NCBI RefSeq assembly: GCF_002897295.1
Contig: NZ_BEXF01000003.1
Location: 186,001 to 250,000, forward strand
Source of the DNA: Brevibacillus reuszeri
GTDB taxonomy: Bacteria > Bacillota > Bacilli > Brevibacillales > Brevibacillaceae
Direction of reading: 5' to 3'
DNA: 64,000 bases
The position numbers and the translations under genes are program-made. Shown here one piece after another: positions 33,877 through 41,927 of this stretch. The notes beneath the pieces were generated by a model. The model did not search any database, was not told the origin of the DNA, and saw only the letters and a program-made list of their open reading frames with translations. Each line of letters opens with the position of its first letter. Position 1 is the first letter of the stretch.

Positions 33877-34800
33877 CTAGCTTTTTGCTTGAACGAAACG
33901 ATCACTTTCACGTAGCCGCTTTTGTATCCAGATGGCAGCCTGTGCTCCATCCCCCATCGCGATGGCCACCTGCTGGGAATGAAGTGTAATATCTCCGACC
34001 GCCCATATATTGCGATGATCCGTTTCCTTGGTTCTCGGATCGGTCCGCACATGCCCTTTTTCATTCACATGTACTTTAAAGCCTTGTAACAGACCTGTCT
34101 GGACAACCGCTCCAGGAACAGCGAGGAAGGCTCTCGTCACACCTAAAATCTCTCCAGATGCAAGCTCTAGTCCAGTCAACTGGCCACCATTATGTAACAG
34201 CTTCTGCACCGTCTGATCATAAAAAGCGAAGCCTTGTTTTTTTAGTCGCTCCAAATCGTCTGATGACGTCAGAGCACCCACGTGATTCAGAACCGCGATT
34301 TGCTTTGTATAATGAGAAAGCTCATCTGCCATCACTACCGCCTGCGGTCCTGCTCCAATCACAGCAATCGGTTCTCCAACGCTTTCATAGCCGTCACAAT
34401 CCGGGCATAAAAAAATAGAGCTCCCCAGACACTCCTCTATACCCGGAATCGATGGGAAGGGATCACGAATCCCCGTCGCCATCACAATTGTCCTGGCCAC
34501 TAGTGGGTTTGCTCCATTTTTCGTTTGGACAATAAACTCATCATCGCCTCTCGCCTGCAAAGAAACAGCTTCATCCTCAATCATGTGTGCACCGTATTGT
34601 GTAGCTTGCTCCCGCCCCAAGCGGCGCAGCTTGTCCCCACTCACATCTTTTGGATAACCGAGGATGTTGCGATACGTTTTGGCTACGGAAGACCGACCTC
34701 CGGGTATGTCCAAAACAGCAACACGTCGCAAGCTTCTGGCTAATTGGATAGCGGTTTGCAAACCTGCAATGCCTCCACCGATGATTACTGTATCATACAT
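33877..34800 (-). CDS. thioredoxin reductase-like FAD/NAD(P) oxidoreductase with CPDC motif
   Basis: 307-residue flavoprotein with two dinucleotide folds: FAD-binding VIIGGGIAGLQTAIQ at residues 5-19, NAD(P)-binding AVIGAGPQAVVMADEL near 155, and the C-terminal FAD motif NIWAVGDITLHSQQVAIAMGDGAQAA. A redox-type pair CPDC is present at about residue 134-137 (FLCPDCDGY), in the place of the CATC motif of thioredoxin reductase. Close relatives act on thioredoxin-like or low-molecular-weight thiols; the substrate is unknown. Start ATG at 34800 has AGGTGG ten bases upstream; an ATG at 34827 is less likely. Confidence 0.82.
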   Translation of the reverse strand: MYDTVIIGGGIAGLQTAIQLARSLRRVAVLDIPGGRSSVAKTYRNILGYPKDVSGDKLRRLGREQATQYGAHMIEDEAVSLQARGDDEFIVQTKNGANPLVARTIVMATGIRDPFPSIPGIEECLGSSIFLCPDCDGYESVGEPIAVIGAGPQAVVMADELSHYTKQIAVLNHVGALTSSDDLERLKKQGFAFYDQTVQKLLHNGGQLTGLELASGEILGVTRAFLAVPGAVVQTGLLQGFKVHVNEKGHVRTDPRTKETDHRNIWAVGDITLHSQQVAIAMGDGAQAAIWIQKRLRESDRFVQAKS

Positions 34801-34860
34801 TACGAGCACCCCACCTGTCGCAGCCATTTCCTCCTAGCTTTCCCCAAAATGGCTGCACCA

Positions 34861-35511
34861 TTACGGCGCTAACGGCACCATCACGATTTTTCCAGCGGTA
34901 AGCTGTGTATCGGCATGAAAGCCATTGTACTTGGCAATACGCGAAACATTCAAATTGTTCCCGTAATATTTGCGCGAGAGCATGTACAGGGTCTCGCCTT
35001 TTTGCACTACATGCCTGATTACTTTTGGCTTAGGGGCAGGAGCCGTTGCCGGAGCTACAGTCGCATTGTTATGCTTTGCCGGGACATTTTCAGTCGGTGA
35101 GGATTTTGGCTCGGCAGAAGGGCTTGGTTGCGATACTTGCTGGACAGAAGGTGGCGTTGAAACGGGCGGCACGTTGATTGTTGCATCCACTTTTGTCTCA
35201 GGAACGGTCTTTCCTTCCTGTACGGTTGATGTTGACGCTGCTGCTCCCAGGGCATTGCCAGCAGCATTCTCTGCTTGTCCTGCAGAAGCGATATTGTCAG
35301 TAGTCGGTTCACTTACCGTAAGATTTGGTGTACCGAGCTTCGCCGCTTGGTGAGATACTTGTGCTTGATATAGTTCGACCAGGATTACCCCGAAAAAAAC
35401 GGCGCCAAACACGACCAGACCCGACCGGACCCATTTTGTAAACGAGAAATTGACTTTCCGTTGCGTATGACGGGAGCGTCGAGGTGGCAATTGATTCGGC
35501 TCTAGATTCAC
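34861..35511 (-). CDS. ypbE: LysM-domain membrane-anchored protein (YpbE-like)
   Basis: 216 residues: a short basic cytoplasmic part, one membrane segment (about 30-47), a long Pro/Ala/Ser/Thr-rich spacer and a C-terminal LysM domain (HVVQKGETLYMLSRKYYGNNLNVSRIAKYNG..., about residues 172-216) that binds peptidoglycan. Layout and location agree with Bacillus subtilis ypbE. GTG start overlaps the ypbD stop by four bases (GTGA), so the genes are coupled. Confidence 0.88.
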   Translation of the reverse strand: MNLEPNQLPPRRSRHTQRKVNFSFTKWVRSGLVVFGAVFFGVILVELYQAQVSHQAAKLGTPNLTVSEPTTDNIASAGQAENAAGNALGAAASTSTVQEGKTVPETKVDATINVPPVSTPPSVQQVSQPSPSAEPKSSPTENVPAKHNNATVAPATAPAPKPKVIRHVVQKGETLYMLSRKYYGNNLNVSRIAKYNGFHADTQLTAGKIVMVPLAP

Positions 35512-36089
35512 TTCTTCTCCCCCTTTTCCTTTTTCATGGTGGCCTGCAAATAAAAAGCCAATAGCAGATCAATTCCAATGTGAGCCACAATCGGTGACCA
35601 TAGGGAACCCGAATAAGTAAAAAGCATGCCTAGTAGCCAGCTAGTACCGAAGACGCTTATAACCATCAGCGGTTTCGTAACATAACGGACATGCACAAGC
35701 GTAAACAGAAGACTGGTCCAAAAATTCCCGGCAAAAGAATGGATGACGCCTCTGAACAGCCATTCTTCCCCAAACCCAACCGCTATACATACAAGTAGGG
35801 TGGTCACAGGAGACATGCTGCCAAAAATCCGCATGTTCACACTTCCATCATCCTGCCAGCGCTTGGGCAAATACTTGTCCATCACGATACTCAAAAGGAC
35901 GACAGCAGCAATGACACCCCCCGACCAAGTCAGGCTAGACCATAATGGGGACCGAAACAACTCCATGGTTCCTTGTATCCCATGTGCCCATAAGCTGCTG
36001 CCAGCCGCCACGATCAAAACCAGTCCTTGCGTTAGCCAGAGATTCAGCCGCAATGTAGCTTCGTCAATCTCTTGCCCTCCGTACTTCAC
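35508..36089 (-). CDS. ypbD: CPBP-family intramembrane metalloprotease (YpbD)
   Basis: 193-residue membrane protein with about six hydrophobic segments. The CPBP (Abi) motifs are FGEEWLFRGVIHSF (E-E-x3-R near residue 105), LFTLVHVRY (His near 130) and IVAHIGIDLLLAF (His near 165), the expected glutamate/histidine active site. In Bacillus subtilis ypbD has the same neighbours. GTG start with a GGAG site; lies 16 bases after recQ. Confidence 0.85.
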   Translation of the reverse strand: MKYGGQEIDEATLRLNLWLTQGLVLIVAAGSSLWAHGIQGTMELFRSPLWSSLTWSGGVIAAVVLLSIVMDKYLPKRWQDDGSVNMRIFGSMSPVTTLLVCIAVGFGEEWLFRGVIHSFAGNFWTSLLFTLVHVRYVTKPLMVISVFGTSWLLGMLFTYSGSLWSPIVAHIGIDLLLAFYLQATMKKEKGEKK

Positions 36090-36105
36090 TTATGTTATCG
36101 CTCCT

Positions 36106-37617
36106 TTATCTTTTCGGCAAAAGAGTTTGCAACGCCTGCCGTAAATTCCATGGTTTTTCATCTTTCTTTTCCTGCTTCTGGGGGATATCCCCGACGTAAG
36201 CCGCGCGATCCAAGCCGCAATGCACGCAGCACTGTAGCGTAAAGGAGTACTCGGCTTCCTCAAAATAATGATTGAGACTACGACGCAAGCACTGATTATT
36301 CTGTACATAGTCAAGCATTCCAAACAGCTTTTGATGCTTTTGCCTTTTTCTCACCTGGGTATCCTGCCAAATATCCAAAGCCTTCTCTTGATCGTATGGC
36401 ATGGCGGTTCCTGGCTTTGAGATATATCCTGCTTTTTCTGCATAAAAGGATAGCATCCCTGCCATTTCATCTGACATGTCCACGGCAGCCAGCACCTCGC
36501 TGGTTATGGCGATACCTTTTGACAACAGCTGGCAAAATTGCTGAACCTGAAGCTGGGTCGGATATTCGCGCTCCAGCATGTGCTGATGAATATGTACATC
36601 TTCCATCGAACTGAAAAGAAGGGCATACCCTGGCTCACCATTCCTACCGACCCGGCCAATTTCCTGAGCATACGCCTCCATGCTCGCTGGCAGCTGATAA
36701 TGGACGACAAAACGGATATCCGACTTATCAATCCCCATTCCAAAGGCATTCGTGGCTACGATGATATCCAGGTCCCCGGAAAGAAATTGCTGTTGAATCA
36801 GCATCCTCTCCATACTGTTCATACCACCGTGATATCCGTGCACACGTCTGCTGCCTTCGAGCTGATAAGTGGCAGTCAACACATCAACAGCCTGTCTGGT
36901 ACTGCAATAAACGATACCTGGCCCCTGGAGGCTGTTCATTAGCTCTACGACTTTCTGGCGTCGCTCACCCTCGTCCTGCACCTCGGCGAGATCCAAAGCG
37001 ATGTTTGCCCGATTCAAGGGCTGGACAACCACATCTTCTGCTTCGATATGCAATAAATCACAAATCTCATCCCGCACGGCTTTGGTCGCAGTTGCCGTCA
37101 CTGCCAAAACAGGGGGACTCCCCACGTTTTTAATCACATCCGGCAAGCGGAGATAATCCGTTCGAAAATCATGACCCCACTGTGAGATGCAGTGTGCCTC
37201 GTCAATCGCAATTAGTGAAACACCTGCTCTCTTGAGGACATCCTGGACGTACGACTGTTGTAGCTTTTCTGGAGAAACGTACAGCAGCTTATACGCCCCA
37301 GCCGCAATCTCTTGGAGCAACTCTCTGCTTTCTGAAGGGTCTAGTGAGCTGTTTACGTAGGCAGCAGGAATTTTATTTCGTGCACGGAGCTGCTGTACCT
37401 GATCAATCATTAAAGAAATGAGCGGGGAAACGACAACCGTGATTCCCGGTAAAAGCAAAGCCGGCAGCTGGTACGTTACCGATTTTCCCCCTCCTGTTGC
37501 CAATAACCCAAGTACATTTCGTCCCGACATCACCTGTCTGATCATTTTTTCTTGACCCGGCCGAAAAGCAGCATGACCGAAATGCTTGCTTAACGTGTTG
37601 TGCAACAAATCGCTCAC
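36106..37617 (-). CDS. recQ: RecQ-family ATP-dependent DNA helicase
   Basis: 3'-5' DNA helicase in recombination and repair. The 503-residue protein has Walker A LLATGGGKSVTYQLPAL near residue 38, Walker B IDEAHCISQWGHDFR near 135, motif VI QEIGRVGRNG near 315 and a zinc-binding cysteine cluster (CLRRSLNHYF... CCVHCG, about residues 440-475). It lacks the HRDC domain of full-length RecQ, like the syntenic RecS of Bacillus subtilis. GTG start overlaps the ypbB stop by four bases. Confidence 0.93.
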   Translation of the reverse strand: MSDLLHNTLSKHFGHAAFRPGQEKMIRQVMSGRNVLGLLATGGGKSVTYQLPALLLPGITVVVSPLISLMIDQVQQLRARNKIPAAYVNSSLDPSESRELLQEIAAGAYKLLYVSPEKLQQSYVQDVLKRAGVSLIAIDEAHCISQWGHDFRTDYLRLPDVIKNVGSPPVLAVTATATKAVRDEICDLLHIEAEDVVVQPLNRANIALDLAEVQDEGERRQKVVELMNSLQGPGIVYCSTRQAVDVLTATYQLEGSRRVHGYHGGMNSMERMLIQQQFLSGDLDIIVATNAFGMGIDKSDIRFVVHYQLPASMEAYAQEIGRVGRNGEPGYALLFSSMEDVHIHQHMLEREYPTQLQVQQFCQLLSKGIAITSEVLAAVDMSDEMAGMLSFYAEKAGYISKPGTAMPYDQEKALDIWQDTQVRKRQKHQKLFGMLDYVQNNQCLRRSLNHYFEEAEYSFTLQCCVHCGLDRAAYVGDIPQKQEKKDEKPWNLRQALQTLLPKR

Positions 37618-38732
37618 TTAGCCTTCTCCCCCTGTCTCCTGGCCAAGGCCAGACGAATCTGTAAATAGGAGACGGAATCATCAAGCTGATCCTTTATCAT
37701 CCGCAAACGGCTGGTCTGCAATTGTTCACTCGTTTGAACAATGTGGTCACCGATCTCTTTTGATAAATAATTGGAGTAATCCCATTCCGGGCAGCGCAAG
37801 GCCATCTCAACTAAGTGGTCCTCAACTGTACTTTCCTTGATATTCCGCCGAATCGCCACCTCAGCCTTCCCCAATCCTCGTTGAATCAGCTCATACGTCT
37901 TTGCCGCACTGTCTGTGAGGCGTGAATCAAACTTATGGGTTTGAATGACGAGTCGGGACAGCAATGGAAAGGATTCGGGTTTCTGTTGTAATCTCAGGAT
38001 GCATGCAGCAAGCCCGTAGCGAAATGGAAGCTGCAGGTAGGATGGCGTTTCTCTTTTTTGCTGAGCGATTTGTCCCAGCGTCTTCCCGACCTGAGCCGCT
38101 CCAGACAGCTGCGAGACAATCAGCTCCTGCACTTCAATCGGCAACGGATGCAGCAGTTTGAACAGCTCCTCCTCCAACTGATCCCGCCACATCTCTCTCG
38201 ACACCTGATCCTGAAGCTGGGTGCGAACCCACCTCTGTGTACGCTTGTCCGAGACGATAGGAACGAAGCCAAGCTCTCTTGCAAGCAAATGGGAGACGGT
38301 CTGTACAAGAAGGTGCAGTCTCAACCAGAACAGGCCAAGCCGCTCTGCCATATCTGATTGGCTAAAAGGAGCCAGCCAAAAATTCAGCTGATAACGATCA
38401 GACTCCTTCTTTGCAAAATCCTTGCCTGCTTGTGTGACCCAAAATGTTGATTTCTTTGTTTGCTCGTCTCTTGTAACGGTCCGAATGAACCCTTTTTGTA
38501 ATAAAGTTGAAACAATTTTATCCCAACCCTCTTTTGTAAAACGAGGAAACATCCGATAATACGGATAAAGGCTGTACAAATGCACGTCCTGCAGAGTTTG
38601 ATTGGCTTTACGGCCTCGCAATATGTAAAAGGCTGCCTGAAGCGTTCGCTCGTTGGAAAGAGGAAGCATTGCATTTAAAGCAATTAGGCAAAGAAAATCC
38701 AGCTCCTCACCAGCACTGTTATGACTGTTCAT
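37614..38732 (-). CDS. ypbB: YpbB-like helix-turn-helix protein
   Basis: 372-residue, mostly helical soluble protein. A helix-turn-helix-like region is visible toward the C-terminus (IQRGLGKAEVAIRRNIKESTVEDHLVEMAL, about residues 285-315), and a winged-helix-like region near residues 60-100. It is the first gene of the ypbB-recQ-ypbD-ypbE operon, overlapping recQ. In Bacillus subtilis the same pairing with recQ (ypbB) suggests a role with that helicase; the activity is unknown. ATG at 38732 has a close GGAG site. Confidence 0.8.
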   Translation of the reverse strand: MNSHNSAGEELDFLCLIALNAMLPLSNERTLQAAFYILRGRKANQTLQDVHLYSLYPYYRMFPRFTKEGWDKIVSTLLQKGFIRTVTRDEQTKKSTFWVTQAGKDFAKKESDRYQLNFWLAPFSQSDMAERLGLFWLRLHLLVQTVSHLLARELGFVPIVSDKRTQRWVRTQLQDQVSREMWRDQLEEELFKLLHPLPIEVQELIVSQLSGAAQVGKTLGQIAQQKRETPSYLQLPFRYGLAACILRLQQKPESFPLLSRLVIQTHKFDSRLTDSAAKTYELIQRGLGKAEVAIRRNIKESTVEDHLVEMALRCPEWDYSNYLSKEIGDHIVQTSEQLQTSRLRMIKDQLDDSVSYLQIRLALARRQGEKAK

Positions 38733-38850
38733 TCGTACTCCTTTATCTCTCTTTCTATTATCTTTACGATTATGGCAGCATCTTCTATATGTTACACCCT
38801 ACATATGGCTTAGACTACAAAATCGCTGCACTTTTTATTTGGAGGATTTT

Positions 38851-39768
38851 ATGACAAAACGGTTGAATAAGTCAGAATTTATGATGGCGTACATGATCAT
38901 CATAACACTTGCTTGCGGGGTTGGTGGATTTTTTTTCGGTGCACATTATATGAAGACAAAAATTGAAGCCGAACAAGCAGCTGTTTTAGAAGCCAAGCAC
39001 AAAGAGGCTGAGAAGGAAAAACTTTTACGTGAGCAGAAGCTTTATAGTGAACAGGACTTTATTCGTTTTTATTATGCTGTATACGCACCTGTGCTAGATA
39101 TGAAGCAGGCCCATTTCAATACCATGGAAAACTGGGGACAAATGAGCAAGAAGGAACAGTCTGAATCGCTCAAGCAATTAGTCAAAATAGCTGAGCAAAC
39201 AGAAAAAGAATTGGAAAAGAACGTTCCTCTGCCTACCTCACCCTTGCTAATACAGGCACACAATCTCTTTACAGACAGTGTGCGGGCGTATTTGGATAGT
39301 ATGGAGCATGTGCGTAGCGACCAGAATAGTAATGCACTAACGCCAACTGAAATTGCTGCCCGAATGACGCTATTCAACAACAATTGGCTGACTGCTCAAG
39401 AAAGGGTTTATCACTCTTTTGCAGTATGGGAATCGGCATACGTTACCAAACAGCCATTGCCAAAAGAATTGCCATCCTCGGTCAGCACAGATGAGTGGAA
39501 GCAGTATCCGTTTCACTTCCGTACGTATCTGGCAGCAGCTTCCATGTCAGCAGGCAAGCAGTGGCAGAACTATAATCCTGAGGATCTGACCGCGCGCCTC
39601 GATATGTTGGTTTCATCTAATGACGCGCAAACGCTTGGAATCAAAGATTTTGCGTCTGCAGTCAAGCTGGTAAACGCTACAGATGCCGTCCACGCGGGAG
39701 ACTTTAAAGCATTAAATGGGAGACTTTATTCGGTGTTAAAGGCCCCAGAAATCCCTCTCTACAGGTAG
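38851..39768 (+). CDS. membrane-anchored protein of unknown function
   Basis: 305 residues: short basic start, one membrane segment (FMMAYMIIITLACGVGGFFFG, about residues 10-30), then a charged helical stalk (KIEAEQAAVLEAKHKEAEKEKLL) and a soluble domain of about 240 residues, predicted outside. No motif recognised. ATG lies five bases after GGAGG. It is divergent from the ypbB operon and precedes the fer gene. Not present at this place in Bacillus subtilis as far as I recall. Confidence 0.75.
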   Translation: MTKRLNKSEFMMAYMIIITLACGVGGFFFGAHYMKTKIEAEQAAVLEAKHKEAEKEKLLREQKLYSEQDFIRFYYAVYAPVLDMKQAHFNTMENWGQMSKKEQSESLKQLVKIAEQTEKELEKNVPLPTSPLLIQAHNLFTDSVRAYLDSMEHVRSDQNSNALTPTEIAARMTLFNNNWLTAQERVYHSFAVWESAYVTKQPLPKELPSSVSTDEWKQYPFHFRTYLAAASMSAGKQWQNYNPEDLTARLDMLVSSNDAQTLGIKDFASAVKLVNATDAVHAGDFKALNGRLYSVLKAPEIPLYR

Positions 39769-39835
39769 TCGTACATTTTTAGACTGATTCTATCTTGAAA
39801 TCTTGTCAGCAAGAGCATACAATGATCTATGATAG

Positions 39836-40078
<243 letters not shown>

Positions 40079-40095
40079 GATTCCTTCTACAATGA

Positions 40096-40133
40096 CAAAA
40101 ACTCCTCCGTACACTCGTACGTGAGGGGTTTTT
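40096..40133 (+). terminator. rho-independent terminator after fer
   Basis: ACTCCTC / GAGGGGT outer stem with an inner CGTAC / GTACG, then TTTTTC. Confidence 0.85.
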
Positions 40134-40224
40134 CATTTTCTAGCTTTCCCATTTCCACTGAACATATGATCAGCATTTTCTCATTCCCTCTTTCATAAAT
40201 TTTAGGTAAGATGAGGCTGTAAGG

Positions 40225-40291
40225 AAAACACGAACATTAAATTGACTTTTTCCCATTTCTTGTGAGATAAATATCTTAACGTTCGTGTTTT
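40225..40291. promoter_or_regulatory. PurBox-like inverted repeat upstream of the serine operon
   Basis: Arms AAAACACGAACATTAA (40225-40240) and TTAACGTTCGTGTTTT (40276-40291) are reverse complements except for one position, with a 35-base spacer. Each arm holds a CGAAC core in an A/T-rich frame like the Bacillus PurR box (consensus from memory AWWWCCGAACWWT). Spacing (about 51 bases between cores) is wider than the classical pairs. Could also fold as an RNA hairpin. Confidence 0.5.
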
Positions 40292-40388
40292 GGTGGTTTT
40301 TCTGTTATTCAAAGCTCATTAACACATATTATTCACGAACTATAAATGATATTTTTTTGGTAATGTTCATTTTTTCTTGTTTTAGTGC

Positions 40389-40417
40389 TTGACGTTACTT
40401 TTTTGCCGTGATATCGT
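40389..40417 (+). promoter_or_regulatory. SigA-type promoter of the T-box leader
   Basis: TTGACG, 17-base spacer, TATCGT. Predicted transcript start near 40424, just ahead of stem I of the T-box. Confidence 0.7.
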
Positions 40418-40439
40418 AAGTACAAATCTTACGTAACAC

Positions 40440-40736
40440 AAATACTCGAACAACGATGACGAAGAAAAGCTGTGTACATGGAAACCCTCAGAGAGCCGAT
40501 GGTCGCTGCGAATCGGTGGTTCCACTCGCAGATAAGCACTTCCGAGTTGTTGCGTTGAACAGACAATTGACTTGTCCAGTAGACGCGAACGGTAGATCCG
40601 TTATCTCTTCAGGTCATGTACCTGCCAAGGCTCTTCTTTGAGAGAAGAAGGGCGAATGAGGGTGGCACCGCGAAGCAAGCCTCTCGTCCCTCACTGTTCC
40701 GTAATAGGAGCAGTGTGGGAACGGGAGGTTTTTTTG
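40440..40736 (+). promoter_or_regulatory. T-box riboswitch, serine type (predicted UCC specifier)
   Basis: The T-box sequence AGGGTGGCACCGCG is at 40659-40672, followed by CGTCCCT of the antiterminator and a long terminator hairpin (40679-40736) ending in T7. In stem I the base helix AACAAC / GTTGTT encloses a GATGACGAAG strand opposite CTTCCGA, placing TCC (40541-40543) as the specifier, a serine codon. The UGGC of the T-box would pair with a GCCA tRNA end, matching the G73 of tRNA-Ser. Uncharged tRNA-Ser should allow readthrough into the aminotransferase-serA operon. Confidence 0.9.
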
Positions 40737-40772
40737 TTGCATGCTTGTTTAGAACTAGGAGGAGAGAAAGCT

Positions 40773-41927
40773 ATGTTTACTGACAAAATGATTTTGAGAA
40801 TTCCAGGTCCAACCCCTATCCCACCTCGTGTTCAGCAGGCGATGAATCAGCCAATGATCGGACATCGAAGCGGCAAGTTCTCTGCTTTGTTCGCTCGCAC
40901 AGCTGAAAGACTGAAGCCTTACTTCGGAACGACGCAGGATGTGTATATTCTCGCCGGCAGTGGAACCAGCGCTCTCGAAATGGGCGTAGTGAATACGTTG
41001 CAGCCAGGTGATGAAGCAGCTATCCTCGTAAGCGGCGCCTTCGGTGAACGCTTCGCGAAAATTTGCGAGCGCTACGGTATCATCGCCCATCGCTTGGAGG
41101 TTGCTTGGGGCGAGGCTGTTACTCCTGAACTGCTAGAAGCTTTCCTCAAAGAAAAGCCACAAGTAAAAGCTGTCTTTGCAACCTATTGCGAAACCTCTAC
41201 TGGTGTTCAAAATCCAATCGCTGAATTGGCACAAGTGATTCGCCAGAACTCCGACGCTCTTTTCATCGTTGACGCTGTTAGCTGCCTTGGTGCAGTCGCT
41301 TGCGAAATGGACGCGTGGGGCGTAGACATCGTCGTGACAGGCTCGCAAAAAGCTTTCATGCTTCCAACCGGTCTCGCCTTCCTCGCAGCAAGTGAGCGTG
41401 CATGGAAAATTATCGAGCAAAATAAAACATTAGCTTTCTACCTCGACCTCAAAGCTTATCGTAAAAGCTTGGCAGATCAAACGACGCCGTATACACCAGC
41501 TGTCTCGCTCATTTTTGGTCTCGCCGAGGTGCTGGATATACTGGACGAGGAAGGCTTGCCAGCTGTTATCAAGCGCCATGAGCTGATGCGCGACATGACT
41601 CGTGCAGCTATGAGAGCCTTGAACGTACCATTGATGGCTGAAGATGCTTACGGTGCTACTACAGTTACATCGTGTGATCCACAAGGCGCATTCGATGCGG
41701 AAGCGCTCCGCAAGGTTCTTACCAAGCAATACAACATTACCATTGCCGGTGGCCAGCAGCATCTGAAAGGGAAAATTTTCCGCATTGGTCACATGGGCTA
41801 TTGCGAGCCTCTCGATGTACTACAAGTCATTTCCGCAATTGAAATGTCGCTCCATCAAATTGGCGCTCCAGTCGAACTGGGTGCCGGTGTCAAAGCTGCT
41901 CAGGAGGTGCTCATCGCACATGTATAA
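40773..41927 (+). CDS. class V aminotransferase (alanine-glyoxylate/serine-pyruvate type)
   Basis: PLP enzyme of 384 residues. The PLP lysine is in VTGSQKAFMLP near residue 193; the phosphate-binding region LAGSGTSALEMG is near 63 and DAVSCLGAVACEMD near 170. Gene organisation (T-box, directly ahead of and overlapping serA) indicates it supplies the amino group for phosphoserine or serine formation, in place of a classical SerC. Preferred substrate (phosphohydroxypyruvate or hydroxypyruvate/glyoxylate) cannot be read from sequence. ATG at 40773 lies after AGGAGGAG. Confidence 0.88.
   Translation: MFTDKMILRIPGPTPIPPRVQQAMNQPMIGHRSGKFSALFARTAERLKPYFGTTQDVYILAGSGTSALEMGVVNTLQPGDEAAILVSGAFGERFAKICERYGIIAHRLEVAWGEAVTPELLEAFLKEKPQVKAVFATYCETSTGVQNPIAELAQVIRQNSDALFIVDAVSCLGAVACEMDAWGVDIVVTGSQKAFMLPTGLAFLAASERAWKIIEQNKTLAFYLDLKAYRKSLADQTTPYTPAVSLIFGLAEVLDILDEEGLPAVIKRHELMRDMTRAAMRALNVPLMAEDAYGATTVTSCDPQGAFDAEALRKVLTKQYNITIAGGQQHLKGKIFRIGHMGYCEPLDVLQVISAIEMSLHQIGAPVELGAGVKAAQEVLIAHV

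Noticed and set aside
40225..40291. Rho-independent terminator formed by the inverted repeat
   Set aside because: The loop is 35 bases, there is no coding gene directly before it (fer already has a terminator) and the T-run after it is interrupted; a PurBox-like operator fits better.
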